DNA from: DASVRA01 sp036388855
Lineage (GTDB): Bacteria; Pseudomonadota; Alphaproteobacteria; Caulobacterales; Caulobacteraceae
DNA length: 64,000 nucleotides
Assembly (NCBI GenBank): GCA_036388855.1
Contig: DASVRA010000017.1
Coordinates: forward strand, 50,388 to 114,387
Reading direction: 5' to 3'
A program made the translations under genes and the position numbers. The notes below the pieces were generated by a model, which had not been told where the DNA came from, did not search any database, and worked only from the letters and a program-made list of their open reading frames with translations. Shown here piece after piece: positions 25,747-34,282 of the stretch; position 1 is the first letter of the stretch, and each line of letters begins with the position of its first letter.

Positions 25747-26529
25747 ATGAATTCGCGAGAGCTCGCGCGCCATACGCCCTACCTGCGCCGCTACGCGCGT
25801 GCGCTGACCGGCTCCCAGGCGCAGGGCGACTCCTATGTCCAGACCACCCTGCAGCGGCTGTTGTCGCGCGAACTGGAGCTGGAGCCGGGGATGCCGGCGC
25901 GCGCGGCCCTGTTCCGCGCCTTCCAGCAGACCTGGAGCCGCAGCCTCAACGGCCACGGCGGCGGCGCGGGCTCGGGCGCCGACCGGCGGCTGCAGGGCCT
26001 GTCGCGTGAGTACCGCTCGGTGCTGCTGCTGGTGCTGATGGAGGGCTTCAGCCTTCCCGAGGCGGCGATGGTGCTGGATCGTACCGCGGAGCAGACCGAG
26101 GCGCTGCTGGAGGCGGCGCAGCGGGAGGTGGAGCGCCAGCTCGCCACCCAGGTGCTGATCATCGAGGACGAGCCGATCGTGGCGCTGGACCTGGAGCGGA
26201 TGGTGCGGGACCTCGGCCATGACCTGGCCGGCGTGGCATCGACCCACGACGAGGCGGTGAGCCTCGCCCGCGGCGCCGCGCCGGGGCTGGTGCTGGCCGA
26301 CGTGCGCCTGGCCGATGGGTCCAGCGGCCTGGACGCGGTGTCGGACATCCTGGAGAGCTTCGACATCCCGGTGATCTTCATTACCGCCTTCCCAGAGCGC
26401 CTGCTGACGGGGGAGGGGGCCGAGCCCGCTTTCCTGGTCACCAAGCCGTTCCGCGAGGAGGCGGTGAAGGCGCTGATCGGCCAGGCGCTGTTCTTCCACC
26501 ACCCGTCGACACGGACAGGCGCGGCGTAG
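25747..26529 (+). CDS. phyR: PhyR, general stress response anti-anti-sigma response regulator
   Basis: 260 residues. The N-terminal half (1-130) is a sigma-like domain with SREYRSVLLLVLMEGFSLPE, followed by AAMVLDRTAEQTEALLE, resembling sigma region 4. The C-terminal receiver domain starts VLIIEDEPIVALDLE, with phospho-Asp in VLADVRLADG, Thr in FITAFPERL and Lys in LVTKPF. When phosphorylated, PhyR's sigma-like domain captures NepR and frees EcfG. Divergent from a HisKA_2 kinase; nepR and ecfG are about 13 kb away. Confidence 0.93.
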   Translation: MNSRELARHTPYLRRYARALTGSQAQGDSYVQTTLQRLLSRELELEPGMPARAALFRAFQQTWSRSLNGHGGGAGSGADRRLQGLSREYRSVLLLVLMEGFSLPEAAMVLDRTAEQTEALLEAAQREVERQLATQVLIIEDEPIVALDLERMVRDLGHDLAGVASTHDEAVSLARGAAPGLVLADVRLADGSSGLDAVSDILESFDIPVIFITAFPERLLTGEGAEPAFLVTKPFREEAVKALIGQALFFHHPSTRTGAA

Positions 26530-26553
26530 GAACGAACTTGGCCGTGCGATGTT
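26529..26553 (+). promoter_or_regulatory. EcfG-type promoter after phyR
   Basis: GGAAC (26529-26533) overlaps the last base of the phyR stop, then 16 bases and TGTT (26550-26553). It stands 31 bases before the ATG of the next gene. Confidence 0.6.
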
Positions 26554-26583
26554 TGTTGTGGGCCTAGCCAGAGAGGGTGCAAA

Positions 26584-27048
26584 ATGACCGACCTCAGCAG
26601 CAGCAACGGCGCGAACGGCGCAGAAGCGGGAGACATGTCCATGGCCGGAACCGGCGGAACGGGCCGCAAGGGCGGCGGCGGCGGAACTGAAGGCGCGGGC
26701 GGGGCGACCGGCGCGGCCGAAACCGCTTCCTTCGACGAGGCCCCGAGCGTCACCGCGGCGTCCGGCTCAGACCAGACCGGCGGCGGCCAGGGCGGCGGCG
26801 CCCAGAGCAGCGGCGGGGATGCCGACGGCGCCCAGGGTGGTGGTCAAGCCCAGGCCGCGCTAGCCGAGGCGCAGTCGCGTCTACGCGCCACCCTGCAGTC
26901 GATCGAGTCCCGCTCCCAGGAACTGCGCCGCTGGGCCGCTTCCCAGCAGGACACCGCGCGCGAGGTGATCGAGGACAAGCCGGTGGCGGTGGTCGCCTCG
27001 GCCTTCGGCATCGGCTTGGTGCTGGGCCTGCTGGCCGCGAAACTCTAG
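26584..27048 (+). CDS. Glycine-rich protein with C-terminal membrane anchor (DUF883/ElaB-like)
   Basis: 154 residues. The first 95 are a low-complexity G/A/S/Q-rich region. A helical segment (ALAEAQSRLRATLQSIESRS, about 97-116) is followed by KPVAVVASAFGIGLVLGLLA, a C-terminal glycine-zipper membrane helix as in YqjD/ElaB/DUF883 proteins, which bind ribosomes or membranes in stationary phase. The EcfG-type promoter just upstream supports stress induction. It overlaps the convergent response-regulator gene by 4 bases. The disordered N-terminus is longer than in ElaB. Confidence 0.65.
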   Translation: MTDLSSSNGANGAEAGDMSMAGTGGTGRKGGGGGTEGAGGATGAAETASFDEAPSVTAASGSDQTGGGQGGGAQSSGGDADGAQGGGQAQAALAEAQSRLRATLQSIESRSQELRRWAASQQDTAREVIEDKPVAVVASAFGIGLVLGLLAAKL

Positions 27049-27428
27049 GCCGCCGCAACCCCTAGATCGCCGAGGGCGCGGACCAGGTCGCCCTCGGTGT
27101 AGGGCTTCGACAGCACGCCCACCAGCGCATCATCGGCGAACCGCCCCTTGATGTCGCCGCCGTCATAGCCGCTGGCCATCAGGATCGGCATCTGCGGGCG
27201 TAACTGCCGCATCCGCTTCGCCAGTTCATCGCCGCGTTGATCGGGCAGGCCCACGTCCACTAGGGCGACGGCGAGGTTCGTCCGCTCCTCCAGGATGCGC
27301 ATCGCCTCCGCCGCGTTGCGCGCCGAAAACGGCGCGAACCCGAGTTCGCTGAGGTATTCCTCCGCGACCATGGCGACCAGCGCCTCGTCCTCGACCAGCA
27401 GCACCTCGCGCGGGGCGGGGGAACTCAC
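27045..27428 (-). CDS. Single-domain response regulator (receiver only)
   Basis: 127 residues, a lone receiver domain: EVLLVEDEALVAMVAEEYLS, phospho-Asp58 in VALVDVGLPDQRG, ILMASGYDGG and the Lys in LSKPYTEGDL. No output domain. The SGY stretch recalls the stand-alone receivers that tune stress signalling in Caulobacterales. It lies one base from the cysNC stop and reads in the same direction as cysDNC, so part of its expression may come from that operon. Confidence 0.85.
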   Translation of the reverse strand: MSSPAPREVLLVEDEALVAMVAEEYLSELGFAPFSARNAAEAMRILEERTNLAVALVDVGLPDQRGDELAKRMRQLRPQMPILMASGYDGGDIKGRFADDALVGVLSKPYTEGDLVRALGDLGVAAA

Positions 27429-29309
27429 CTAGACGATCCCCCGCGCCTTGAGGTCCTCGACCACCAGGTCCGCGGCCTGGGCGGCCGAGAGCTTGCCGGT
27501 CTCGATGTGCAGCTCCGGGTTCTGGGGCGCCTCGTAGGGCGAGGTGACGCCGGTGAAGTGCTCGATCTCGCCCTTCAGCGCCTTGGCGTAGAGCCCCTTC
27601 GGGTCGCGCCGGATCGCCTCTTCCACCGGCGTGTCGACGAAGACCTCGATGAACTCGCCTTCGCCCAGCGTCTCGCGCACCATCTGCCGCTCCGCCTCGA
27701 ACGGCGAGATGAACGAGGCCAGCACCACCACGCCCGCGTCGACGAACAGCTTGGCCACCTCGCCCACGCGGCGGATGTTCTCCACCCGGTCGGCGTCGGT
27801 GAAGCCGAGGTCGCGGTTCAGCCCGTGGCGCACGTTGTCGCCGTCGAGCAGGAAGGTGCGCACCCCCCGCTCGTGCAGCTCGCGCTCCACCAGGTTGGCG
27901 ATGGTCGACTTGCCCGAGCCCGAAAGGCCGGTGAACCACAGCACCGCCGGCTTGTGGCCGTTGAGCTTCTCGCGCTCGGTCCGGCTGATCAGGGCCGCGT
28001 GGTAGTGGATGTTGGCCGCCCGCCGCAGGCCGAACGAGATCATCCCGGCGCCGACCGTGGCGTTGGTGTAGCGGTCGATCAGGATGAAGGCGCCGGTGTC
28101 GCGGTTCTCCTCGTAGGGATCGAAGGCGATCGCTTGCGAGGTCGACAGGTTGCAGAAACCGATCTCGTTCAGCGCCAGGGTGCGGCCCGCCAGCTGCTCC
28201 AGTGTGTCCACGTCGATCTTGTGCTTGAGCGCGGTGACCTTCACCGGAAGCTGGCGGGCGCCGATCTTCATCAGGTAGGAGCGGCCGGGCAGCATCTCCT
28301 CGTCGCTCATCCACAGCAGGTGCGCCGCGAACTGGTCCGCAACCTCCGGCCGGTCGAGCGCGCCGACCAGCAAGTCGCCGCGCATGATGTCGATCTCGTC
28401 CTCGAGCACGATGGTGACCGCGTCGCCCGCGCGCGCGTCCGGCAGGTCGCCGTCGAAGGTGACGATTCGCGCCACCTTGCTCTGCTTGCCCGAGGAGGCC
28501 ACGACCATCCGGTCGCCCGGGCGCACCACGCCTGACGCCACCGTGCCGGAGAAGCCGCGGAAGTCGAGGTTCGGCCGATTCACCCACTGCACCGGGAAGC
28601 GGAACGGCTTGCCCTCGTCGGCGCCCTCGACATCGATGCCCTCCAGGTGCTCGACCAGCGACGGCCCGGCGTACCAGGGCATCTTCTCGGAACGGTTGGT
28701 GACGTTCTCGCCAAAGCGCGCCGACATCGGGATCGGCGTGATGGTCTCGAAGCTCAGCCCCTCGGCGAAGCTCCTGTAATCGGCGACGATCTCGTCGAAC
28801 CGGTCCTGGTCGTAGCCGGCCAGGTCGATCTTGTTCACCGCCACCACGATGTGGCGGATGCCCAGCAGCGAGCAGATGAAGCTGTGCCGCTTGGTCTGGG
28901 TCAGCACCCCCTTGCGCGCGTCGATCAAGATGATCGCCAGGTCGCAGTTGGACGCCCCGGTGGCCATGTTGCGGGTGTACTGCTCGTGGCCCGGCGTGTC
29001 GGCGACGATGAACGAGCGGCGGGGTGTGTTGAAGAAGCGGTAGGCGACGTCGATGGTGATGCCCTGCTGCCGCTCGGCCTCCAGGCCGTCGACCAGCAGT
29101 GCGAAGTCGATGTCGTTCTCGACCGTACCGTGCTTGCGCGAATCCCGCTCCAGCGCCGCCAGCTGGTCCTCGAAGATCAGCTTGGAGTCGTAGAGCAGCC
29201 GCCCGATCAGCGTCGACTTGCCGTCGTCCACCGACCCGCAGGTAAGGAAGCGCAGCAGGCCCTTGTCGGAAACCACGCCCTGCCCGAATTCTCCGCCCGA
29301 GTCGGCCAT
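27429..29309 (-). CDS. cysNC: Bifunctional sulfate adenylyltransferase subunit 1 / adenylylsulfate kinase
   Basis: 626 residues. An N-terminal EF-Tu-like GTPase (FLTCGSVDDGKSTLIGRLLY; DTPGHEQYTRN; NKIDLAGYD) powers APS synthesis. The C-terminal 190 residues are an APS kinase with P-loop FTGLSGSGKSTIANLVE and DGDNVRHGLNRDLGF. The CysN-CysC fusion is common in alphaproteobacteria. The start ATG overlaps the cysD stop. A longer open frame upstream merely reads through cysD out of frame. Confidence 0.97.
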   Translation of the reverse strand: MADSGGEFGQGVVSDKGLLRFLTCGSVDDGKSTLIGRLLYDSKLIFEDQLAALERDSRKHGTVENDIDFALLVDGLEAERQQGITIDVAYRFFNTPRRSFIVADTPGHEQYTRNMATGASNCDLAIILIDARKGVLTQTKRHSFICSLLGIRHIVVAVNKIDLAGYDQDRFDEIVADYRSFAEGLSFETITPIPMSARFGENVTNRSEKMPWYAGPSLVEHLEGIDVEGADEGKPFRFPVQWVNRPNLDFRGFSGTVASGVVRPGDRMVVASSGKQSKVARIVTFDGDLPDARAGDAVTIVLEDEIDIMRGDLLVGALDRPEVADQFAAHLLWMSDEEMLPGRSYLMKIGARQLPVKVTALKHKIDVDTLEQLAGRTLALNEIGFCNLSTSQAIAFDPYEENRDTGAFILIDRYTNATVGAGMISFGLRRAANIHYHAALISRTEREKLNGHKPAVLWFTGLSGSGKSTIANLVERELHERGVRTFLLDGDNVRHGLNRDLGFTDADRVENIRRVGEVAKLFVDAGVVVLASFISPFEAERQMVRETLGEGEFIEVFVDTPVEEAIRRDPKGLYAKALKGEIEHFTGVTSPYEAPQNPELHIETGKLSAAQAADLVVEDLKARGIV

Positions 29310-30259
29310 CAGAAATACCCCTCGCGCTTCTTCTTCTCCATCGACGCCGCCTCGTCCGAATCGATCAGCCGCCCCTGCCGCTCGCTGGTGCGCGCCGCGC
29401 GCATCTCCGCGATGATGTGCTCCAGCGTCATCGCCCGCGACTCCACCGCCGCCGACAGCGGGTAGCAGCCGAGCGAGCGGAACCGCACCCACATCACCTC
29501 TTCCTTTTCCCCCGGCAGCAGCGGCATGCGGTCGTCGTCGCGCATGATCAGCATGCCGTCGCGTTTCACCACGGGCCGCTCGGCGGCCAGGTACAGCGGC
29601 ACGATCGGCAGGTTCTGCGCCGCCGTGTATTCCCAGATGTCGAGCTCGGTCCAATTGCTGAGCGGGAACACCCGTATGGTCTCCCCCTTGTTGATCTTGG
29701 TGTTGTAGAGCCGCCAGAGCTCCGGCCGCTGGTTCCTCGGGTCCCACACATGCCCCGCCGAGCGGAACGAGAAGATCCGCTCCTTGGCCCGGCTCTTCTC
29801 CTCGTCGCGCCGCGCGCCGCCGAAGGCCGCGTCGAACCCGTACTGGTCCAGCGCCTGTTTCAGCCCTTCGGTCTTCATCACCTGGGTGTGCAGCGAGGAG
29901 CCCGAGACGATCGGATTGATCCCCCGCTTCACCCCCTCCTCGTTGGTATAGACCAGCAGCTTGAAGCCGTAGCGCTCCGACACCTCGTCGCGCAGCTTGT
30001 ACATGTCCTTGAACTTCCACTGCGTATCGACGTGCAGCAGCGGGAAGGGCGGCTTGGACGGATAGAAGGCCTTGGCCGCCAGGTGCAGCATCACCCCGCT
30101 GTCCTTGCCGATCGAGTACAGCATGACCGGGTTTTCGAACGAGGCGGCGACCTCGCGGATGATCTCGATCGACTCGGCCTCGAGCCGCTTCAGGTGTTCG
30201 GGCAGCTTCACGCCCCCGCCGGCCGCTGTGCGCGGCGTGGTTGCGGTCGTGACGGACAT
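29309..30259 (-). CDS. cysD: Sulfate adenylyltransferase subunit 2
   Basis: 316 residues. The PP-loop motif is NPVMLYSIGKDSGVMLHLA. PRNQRPELWRLYNTKINKGE and the C-terminal RSLGCYPLSAAVESRA are CysD signatures. With CysN it makes APS from sulfate and ATP. First gene of cysD-cysNC; the 95-base upstream gap should carry its promoter, but I see no confident regulator site. Confidence 0.97.
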   Translation of the reverse strand: MSVTTATTPRTAAGGGVKLPEHLKRLEAESIEIIREVAASFENPVMLYSIGKDSGVMLHLAAKAFYPSKPPFPLLHVDTQWKFKDMYKLRDEVSERYGFKLLVYTNEEGVKRGINPIVSGSSLHTQVMKTEGLKQALDQYGFDAAFGGARRDEEKSRAKERIFSFRSAGHVWDPRNQRPELWRLYNTKINKGETIRVFPLSNWTELDIWEYTAAQNLPIVPLYLAAERPVVKRDGMLIMRDDDRMPLLPGEKEEVMWVRFRSLGCYPLSAAVESRAMTLEHIIAEMRAARTSERQGRLIDSDEAASMEKKKREGYF

Positions 30260-30354
30260 ACGGGACTCTCCAAAAAGCGGCGGCCCCCGCCTGCTTTCGC
30301 GAACGCCGCTAGAACCACAAACAGGCCGGAAACGCCAGCCCCAAACCTTACCGC

Positions 30355-31056
30355 TCAGCTAGGAATTGCCGCGGCCCAGCCCCGTTGCTCCATCGCCGCC
30401 AGCGTCGCGTCCGACACGAACGGGTTGCTGCGCCGCTCCTCGCCGAAGCTGGACATCGGCCCATGGCCGGGGATGAAGCGCACATCGCTCCCCAGCGGCC
30501 ACAGCTTGTCGCGCACCGAGGCGATCAGCTGCGCCTGGTCCCCGCGAGGGAAGTCCCAGCGGCCGATCGAGCCCTTGAACAGCACGTCACCCACCTGGGC
30601 GAAGCGGGCGCCGCGGTGGAAGAAGATCACGTGGCCCGGCGTATGGCCCGGCGTGTGGAACACCTCGAACTCCGCCTCGCCCACCCGCACCCGGTCGCCC
30701 TCCTCGAGCCAATGGTCCGGCGTAAAGCCGCCCACGCCGGACATGCCGTACTGGGCCGCCGCCGTCGGCAGCATCTCCAGCCAGAACTCGTCCTCCCGCT
30801 GCGGCCCGGTGATCGGCGCGCCGGTCTTCTCGCGCATCTCCGCCGCCCCGCCGGCGTGATCGATGTGTCCGTGAGTCAGCCAGATCTGCTCGACTGTCAC
30901 CCCTTTGCCGCGCGCGGCGAGGAGCACCCGATCGACCTCGCCGCCTGGGTCGATCACCGCCGCCTTCATGGTCTTCGTGCACCACACCACCGTGCAGTTC
31001 TGCTGCAGCGGCGTGACCGGCACGAAAAAGGCCCCGATGGGCGCGGGCTGGCTCAT
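30355..31056 (-). CDS. MBL-fold metallo-hydrolase (glyoxalase II-like)
   Basis: 233 residues. Zinc-binding HxHxDH is present as LTHGHIDHAGG, with further ligands in VFHTPGHTPGHVIFFH and FIPGHGPMSSFGEER. The sequence lacks the C-terminal substrate domain of true glyoxalase II, so the family of YcbL-like thioester hydrolases fits better. Substrate is unknown. It is convergent with nothing and follows ppiD downstream with a 40-base gap. Confidence 0.88.
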   Translation of the reverse strand: MSQPAPIGAFFVPVTPLQQNCTVVWCTKTMKAAVIDPGGEVDRVLLAARGKGVTVEQIWLTHGHIDHAGGAAEMREKTGAPITGPQREDEFWLEMLPTAAAQYGMSGVGGFTPDHWLEEGDRVRVGEAEFEVFHTPGHTPGHVIFFHRGARFAQVGDVLFKGSIGRWDFPRGDQAQLIASVRDKLWPLGSDVRFIPGHGPMSSFGEERRSNPFVSDATLAAMEQRGWAAAIPS

Positions 31057-31096
31057 GCCGCCGAGATAGGCGGGGAGAGGGTCTGGGAGAAGGGTG

Positions 31097-33025
31097 CTAC
31101 CCCGCCTTCCGCGCCGGAGCCCCGCCCGCTGCCTTGGCTTGGTCCCCCGACAGTCCGATCGCCTGGTACGCCTTTTCCGGGCTCACCTGCGGCTTGAGTT
31201 TCTCGCGCGCGTAGGCCTTCACCAGGTCCGCCGTCTCGCGGAACATCTGGCCCATCAGCTGGCCCTGCCGCGCGCCGCTCAGCGCCGCGGTCATGCGCGG
31301 GTCGGGAGAGCGGATCGCGTCCACCCGCGCCACCGCGATGCCGAATTGCGCCGCCTCGGCGGTGAACACCTCGCGCGGCTTGGCCCCGATCAGAGCCTGG
31401 AGGAAATTCCGCCCCAGCGCCTGGTTCTGCTGGATGGTCGCGCGGCTGACGTTGTCCACCCGCCGCACCGGCGCCCCCACCGAGGCCGCCACCGCCGCCA
31501 GCGCCTCGCCCCGGCGCACCCGCTCGGCCAGCTGGTCGGCGCGCGCCTGCATCCGCTTGACCGTCTCGCGCAGGGTCCACACCCGCGCCAGCTGCGGCCG
31601 GACTTCCGCCAGCGTGGGCAGGGCGGCCGGCTGCACCCGGTCCACCCGCATCGCGTAGTATTCGCCCTTGCCGAGGTCGCCGACGTCGCTCTGCGCCCCC
31701 TGGGCCAGGGAAAACGCCTGCTTCAGCATGGCCGCGTTCAGCCCCACCACCGGTCGGCCGAACTGATCCTGCCCCTGCGCCGTCATCGGGCCCAGAGTGT
31801 AGACCTTGGCCCCCACCGCCTGCGCCGCCTGCTGCAGTGCTGCGCCTCCGGCCGAGGCCTCGTCGAACTTCTGCACGTCGGCGTAAACCCGCTCCTGCGC
31901 CTTGGCCTCCCGCACCGCCTGCTCCAGCTGCGGCCGCGCCTCGTCGAAGCTGGCCGTCTTGCCGGGAGTGATGGCCGTCACCTTGATCACGAAGGCGCCG
32001 AAGTTCCCCCGCACCGGCGCCACTTGCCCGTTCGGCAGGCGGAACGCCGCTTCCGCCACCGCCGGGTCGGGCAGGGTCTCGCGCGTGACGTTGGTGTTCA
32101 CGATCGGCTGCACGCCCAGCGCGCGGGCCACCACCGCCGCATCCTGCCCCTGCGCCAGCCGTTGCGCCGCCGCCTGCGCCTCAGGGCCGCTGCGCACCGG
32201 AATCTGCACGAACGAGCGCTTCTCCGGCGTCGACAGCTTGCCCTGCTGCAGCTTCCAGCGCTCCTGCACCGCCGCCTCGTCCACCGGCATCGACGGCGTC
32301 AGCGCCGCCGCCGAGAAGCGCACCAGGCTCACCGTCCGCGTCTCGGGTCGCCGCAGCTGCGCAGCGTTTTCGCGCATAAAGGCGGTCAGCTGCGCGTCGG
32401 TCGGCGGCGCGACCTGCGGAACCATGCGCGGCTCGACCACGAAATAGCCGGCCGAGCGGCTCTCCAGCAAAAACGCCGTCAGCGCAGCGGAGTAGATCGC
32501 GGGCGGCCGCAGGCCGATGGTCATACCCGAGACGAAGTGGTTCTCGGCGATCTCGTCACGCAGCGAGGACTCGAAGTCAGCGGGCGTGATGTTGTTCTCG
32601 CTCAGCACCCGTTTGTAGGTCTCGGGATCGAAGCGCTGGGTGATCGGGTCGTAGAACACCCGGTTCGACTGCAGCTGGCGCCCCAGCAGCGCGTCCGAGG
32701 GCCGCACGCCCGCGCGCCGGATCAGCTCCCACAGCGCCTCGCCCTGGCTCATGTCGCCCAGGATGGTCTGCACCAGCCCGCCGTCCACCGCCTCCTGGGT
32801 GGTGATCATGCGCCCCTGCTGCTGGCTGATCGTCTTCAGCGCATTGTCCCAGACCTGGCGGAACTGGACTTGGCTGACCTCGTGCTCGCCGGCCTTGATG
32901 ACGTTGTTGCCGATCCGCGCCTTGAAGGCGTCGTTCACGCCCCAGATGGCGAAGCTGACCACCAGCAGGCCGATCAGCAGGACCGCGATCCAGGATTTCG
33001 CAAAGGCGCGGAGCGCGGCGAGCAT
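31097..33025 (-). CDS. ppiD: PpiD-like membrane-anchored peptidyl-prolyl isomerase/chaperone
   Basis: 642 residues from the ATG at 33025, preferred over the ATG at 33040 because TGGAG lies nine bases before it. The N-terminal anchor is FAKSWIAVLLIGLLVVSFAI, followed by the SurA_N_3 region (VWDNALKTISQQQGRMITTQ). A parvulin-like stretch (about 240-360) lies in the middle, around GPEAQAAAQRLAQGQDAAVV. The protein would fold outer-membrane clients in the periplasm. Directly divergent from tpiA, 122 bases apart. Confidence 0.9.
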   Translation of the reverse strand: MLAALRAFAKSWIAVLLIGLLVVSFAIWGVNDAFKARIGNNVIKAGEHEVSQVQFRQVWDNALKTISQQQGRMITTQEAVDGGLVQTILGDMSQGEALWELIRRAGVRPSDALLGRQLQSNRVFYDPITQRFDPETYKRVLSENNITPADFESSLRDEIAENHFVSGMTIGLRPPAIYSAALTAFLLESRSAGYFVVEPRMVPQVAPPTDAQLTAFMRENAAQLRRPETRTVSLVRFSAAALTPSMPVDEAAVQERWKLQQGKLSTPEKRSFVQIPVRSGPEAQAAAQRLAQGQDAAVVARALGVQPIVNTNVTRETLPDPAVAEAAFRLPNGQVAPVRGNFGAFVIKVTAITPGKTASFDEARPQLEQAVREAKAQERVYADVQKFDEASAGGAALQQAAQAVGAKVYTLGPMTAQGQDQFGRPVVGLNAAMLKQAFSLAQGAQSDVGDLGKGEYYAMRVDRVQPAALPTLAEVRPQLARVWTLRETVKRMQARADQLAERVRRGEALAAVAASVGAPVRRVDNVSRATIQQNQALGRNFLQALIGAKPREVFTAEAAQFGIAVARVDAIRSPDPRMTAALSGARQGQLMGQMFRETADLVKAYAREKLKPQVSPEKAYQAIGLSGDQAKAAGGAPARKAG

Positions 33026-33147
33026 TGAGGGGTTCTCCATCCGGGAGCCCGGCCCCCGCGGCGGTATAGGGGAGGGGCTGCGCGCGCGGCAAGCGGCCCC
33101 GCGCCCCGGCCGATGACAAAGCTTCGCCGATGCCCTAGGTCGCGGCC

Positions 33148-33897
33148 ATGGCTGAATTGCGACCCCTGATCGCCGGCAACTGGAAGATGCACGGCACGGC
33201 CGAAGCCCTGGGCGAAGCCCGCGCGCTGGCCGAAAACCTCAAGGCCGATCCGACGCCCCCGCGCGTGGCCTTGTGTCCGCCCCACACCCTGGTGGCCCAG
33301 ATGGCCTGGGCCCTGCGCGGCTCGCAGGTCGAGATCGGCGGACAGGACTGCCACGTCGAGGCCAAGGGCGCCTTCACCGGCGACGTCTCCGCCGAGATGC
33401 TGGCCGACGCCGGCGCTCGGCTGGTCATCCTGGCCCACTCAGAACGGCGCGCGACCTACGGCGAAACCGACGACATCGCCGCCGCCAAGGCCCGCGCCGC
33501 CCTCCGTGCCGGCCTGGAGCCGATCGTCTGCGTCGGCGAGACGCTGGCGGAGCGCAAGTCAGGCCAGACTCTCGACGTGGTGGGCCGCCAGGTCCGCGGC
33601 TCCCTGCCCCTCGAACTCGCCGGCCAGGCCTTCGCCGTCGCCTACGAGCCGGTCTGGGCCATCGGCACCGGCCTCACCCCCACGCCCGCGCAGATCGAGG
33701 AGGTCCACCGCGCCATCCGCGCCATCCTCACCGAAGTGTTCGGCGCCGAAGGACAGGGCGCCCCGATCCTCTACGGCGGCTCGGTGAACCCGAAGAACGC
33801 CGCCGAAATCCTGCGCGTGCCCGAAGTCGGGGGAGCCCTGGTCGGCGGCGCCTCACTGCGCTGCGCCGACTTCGAAGCCATCGTCCGCGCCGCCTGA
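33148..33897 (+). CDS. tpiA: Triosephosphate isomerase
   Basis: 249 residues. Catalytic Lys in IAGNWKMHGT, His in VILAHSERRATYGE and Glu in AVAYEPVWAIGTGLTP, with the phosphate loop ILYGGSVNPKNAAEI. It interconverts DHAP and glyceraldehyde-3-phosphate. Often followed by secG in alphaproteobacteria; here an RTX gene and a small gene come between. Confidence 0.98.
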   Translation: MAELRPLIAGNWKMHGTAEALGEARALAENLKADPTPPRVALCPPHTLVAQMAWALRGSQVEIGGQDCHVEAKGAFTGDVSAEMLADAGARLVILAHSERRATYGETDDIAAAKARAALRAGLEPIVCVGETLAERKSGQTLDVVGRQVRGSLPLELAGQAFAVAYEPVWAIGTGLTPTPAQIEEVHRAIRAILTEVFGAEGQGAPILYGGSVNPKNAAEILRVPEVGGALVGGASLRCADFEAIVRAA

Positions 33898-33983
33898 ACC
33901 CCTGCGCGCTTTTGCCGCCGTGCGCGCCGCCACGGCCGCGCTAGATGTGCCGCTTCGGGCATCGGGGCTCGGGGCGTCCGCAC

Positions 33984-34175
33984 ATGCGAAACTACTACCG
34001 CCTCTACTGCGTCAACACGCTCAACAAGATTATAGGCGTCGAGGAAACCCACTGCGACGACGACGCGTCGGCCTGCGCCCACGCCGCCGAGAAGCTGCCC
34101 AGCGTCTCACGCTGCGCCAGCATCGAAGTCTGGAGCGGCTCTCGCTTCGTCTGCCGCGTCCCCGAACCGGCGTGA
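33984..34175 (+). CDS. Small conserved-looking hypothetical protein
   Basis: 63 residues from the ATG at 33984: MRNYYRLYCVNTLNKIIGVE then a cysteine/aspartate-rich middle (THCDDDASACAHAA) and SIEVWSGSRFVCRV. The pattern (an aromatic strand, alanine helix, then IEVW...R.V) is like the small DUF6894-type or single-domain proteins common in Caulobacterales and Rhizobiales. No function known. Start chosen because upstream residues look non-coding. Confidence 0.6.
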   Translation: MRNYYRLYCVNTLNKIIGVEETHCDDDASACAHAAEKLPSVSRCASIEVWSGSRFVCRVPEPA

Positions 34176-34282
34176 GGCCCGAAGGCAGGCCCGTCGAACC
34201 AAAGGCCTTGGCCGAGTGGGACGGGAACTTGCCATCCCCGCGTTAGGGGACCAAGGGTTTCCCGCTGGGGCGGGAGGATCGG

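Noticed and set aside
26584..27048. Second nepR next to phyR
   Set aside because: The protein is glycine-rich with a C-terminal membrane helix and has no NepR core.
29310..30020. In-frame upstream extension of cysNC
   Set aside because: It reads out of frame through cysD; the family start MADSGGEF with the GTPase motif right after it is the natural start.
30260..30354. Riboswitch or regulator site before cysD
   Set aside because: No SAM or cysteine-related motif or strong secondary structure was found in the 95 bases.
31094..33028. Long plus-strand open frame opposite ppiD
   Set aside because: Mirrors ppiD codon for codon; composition rich in H, R, L and A from the antisense of a real gene.
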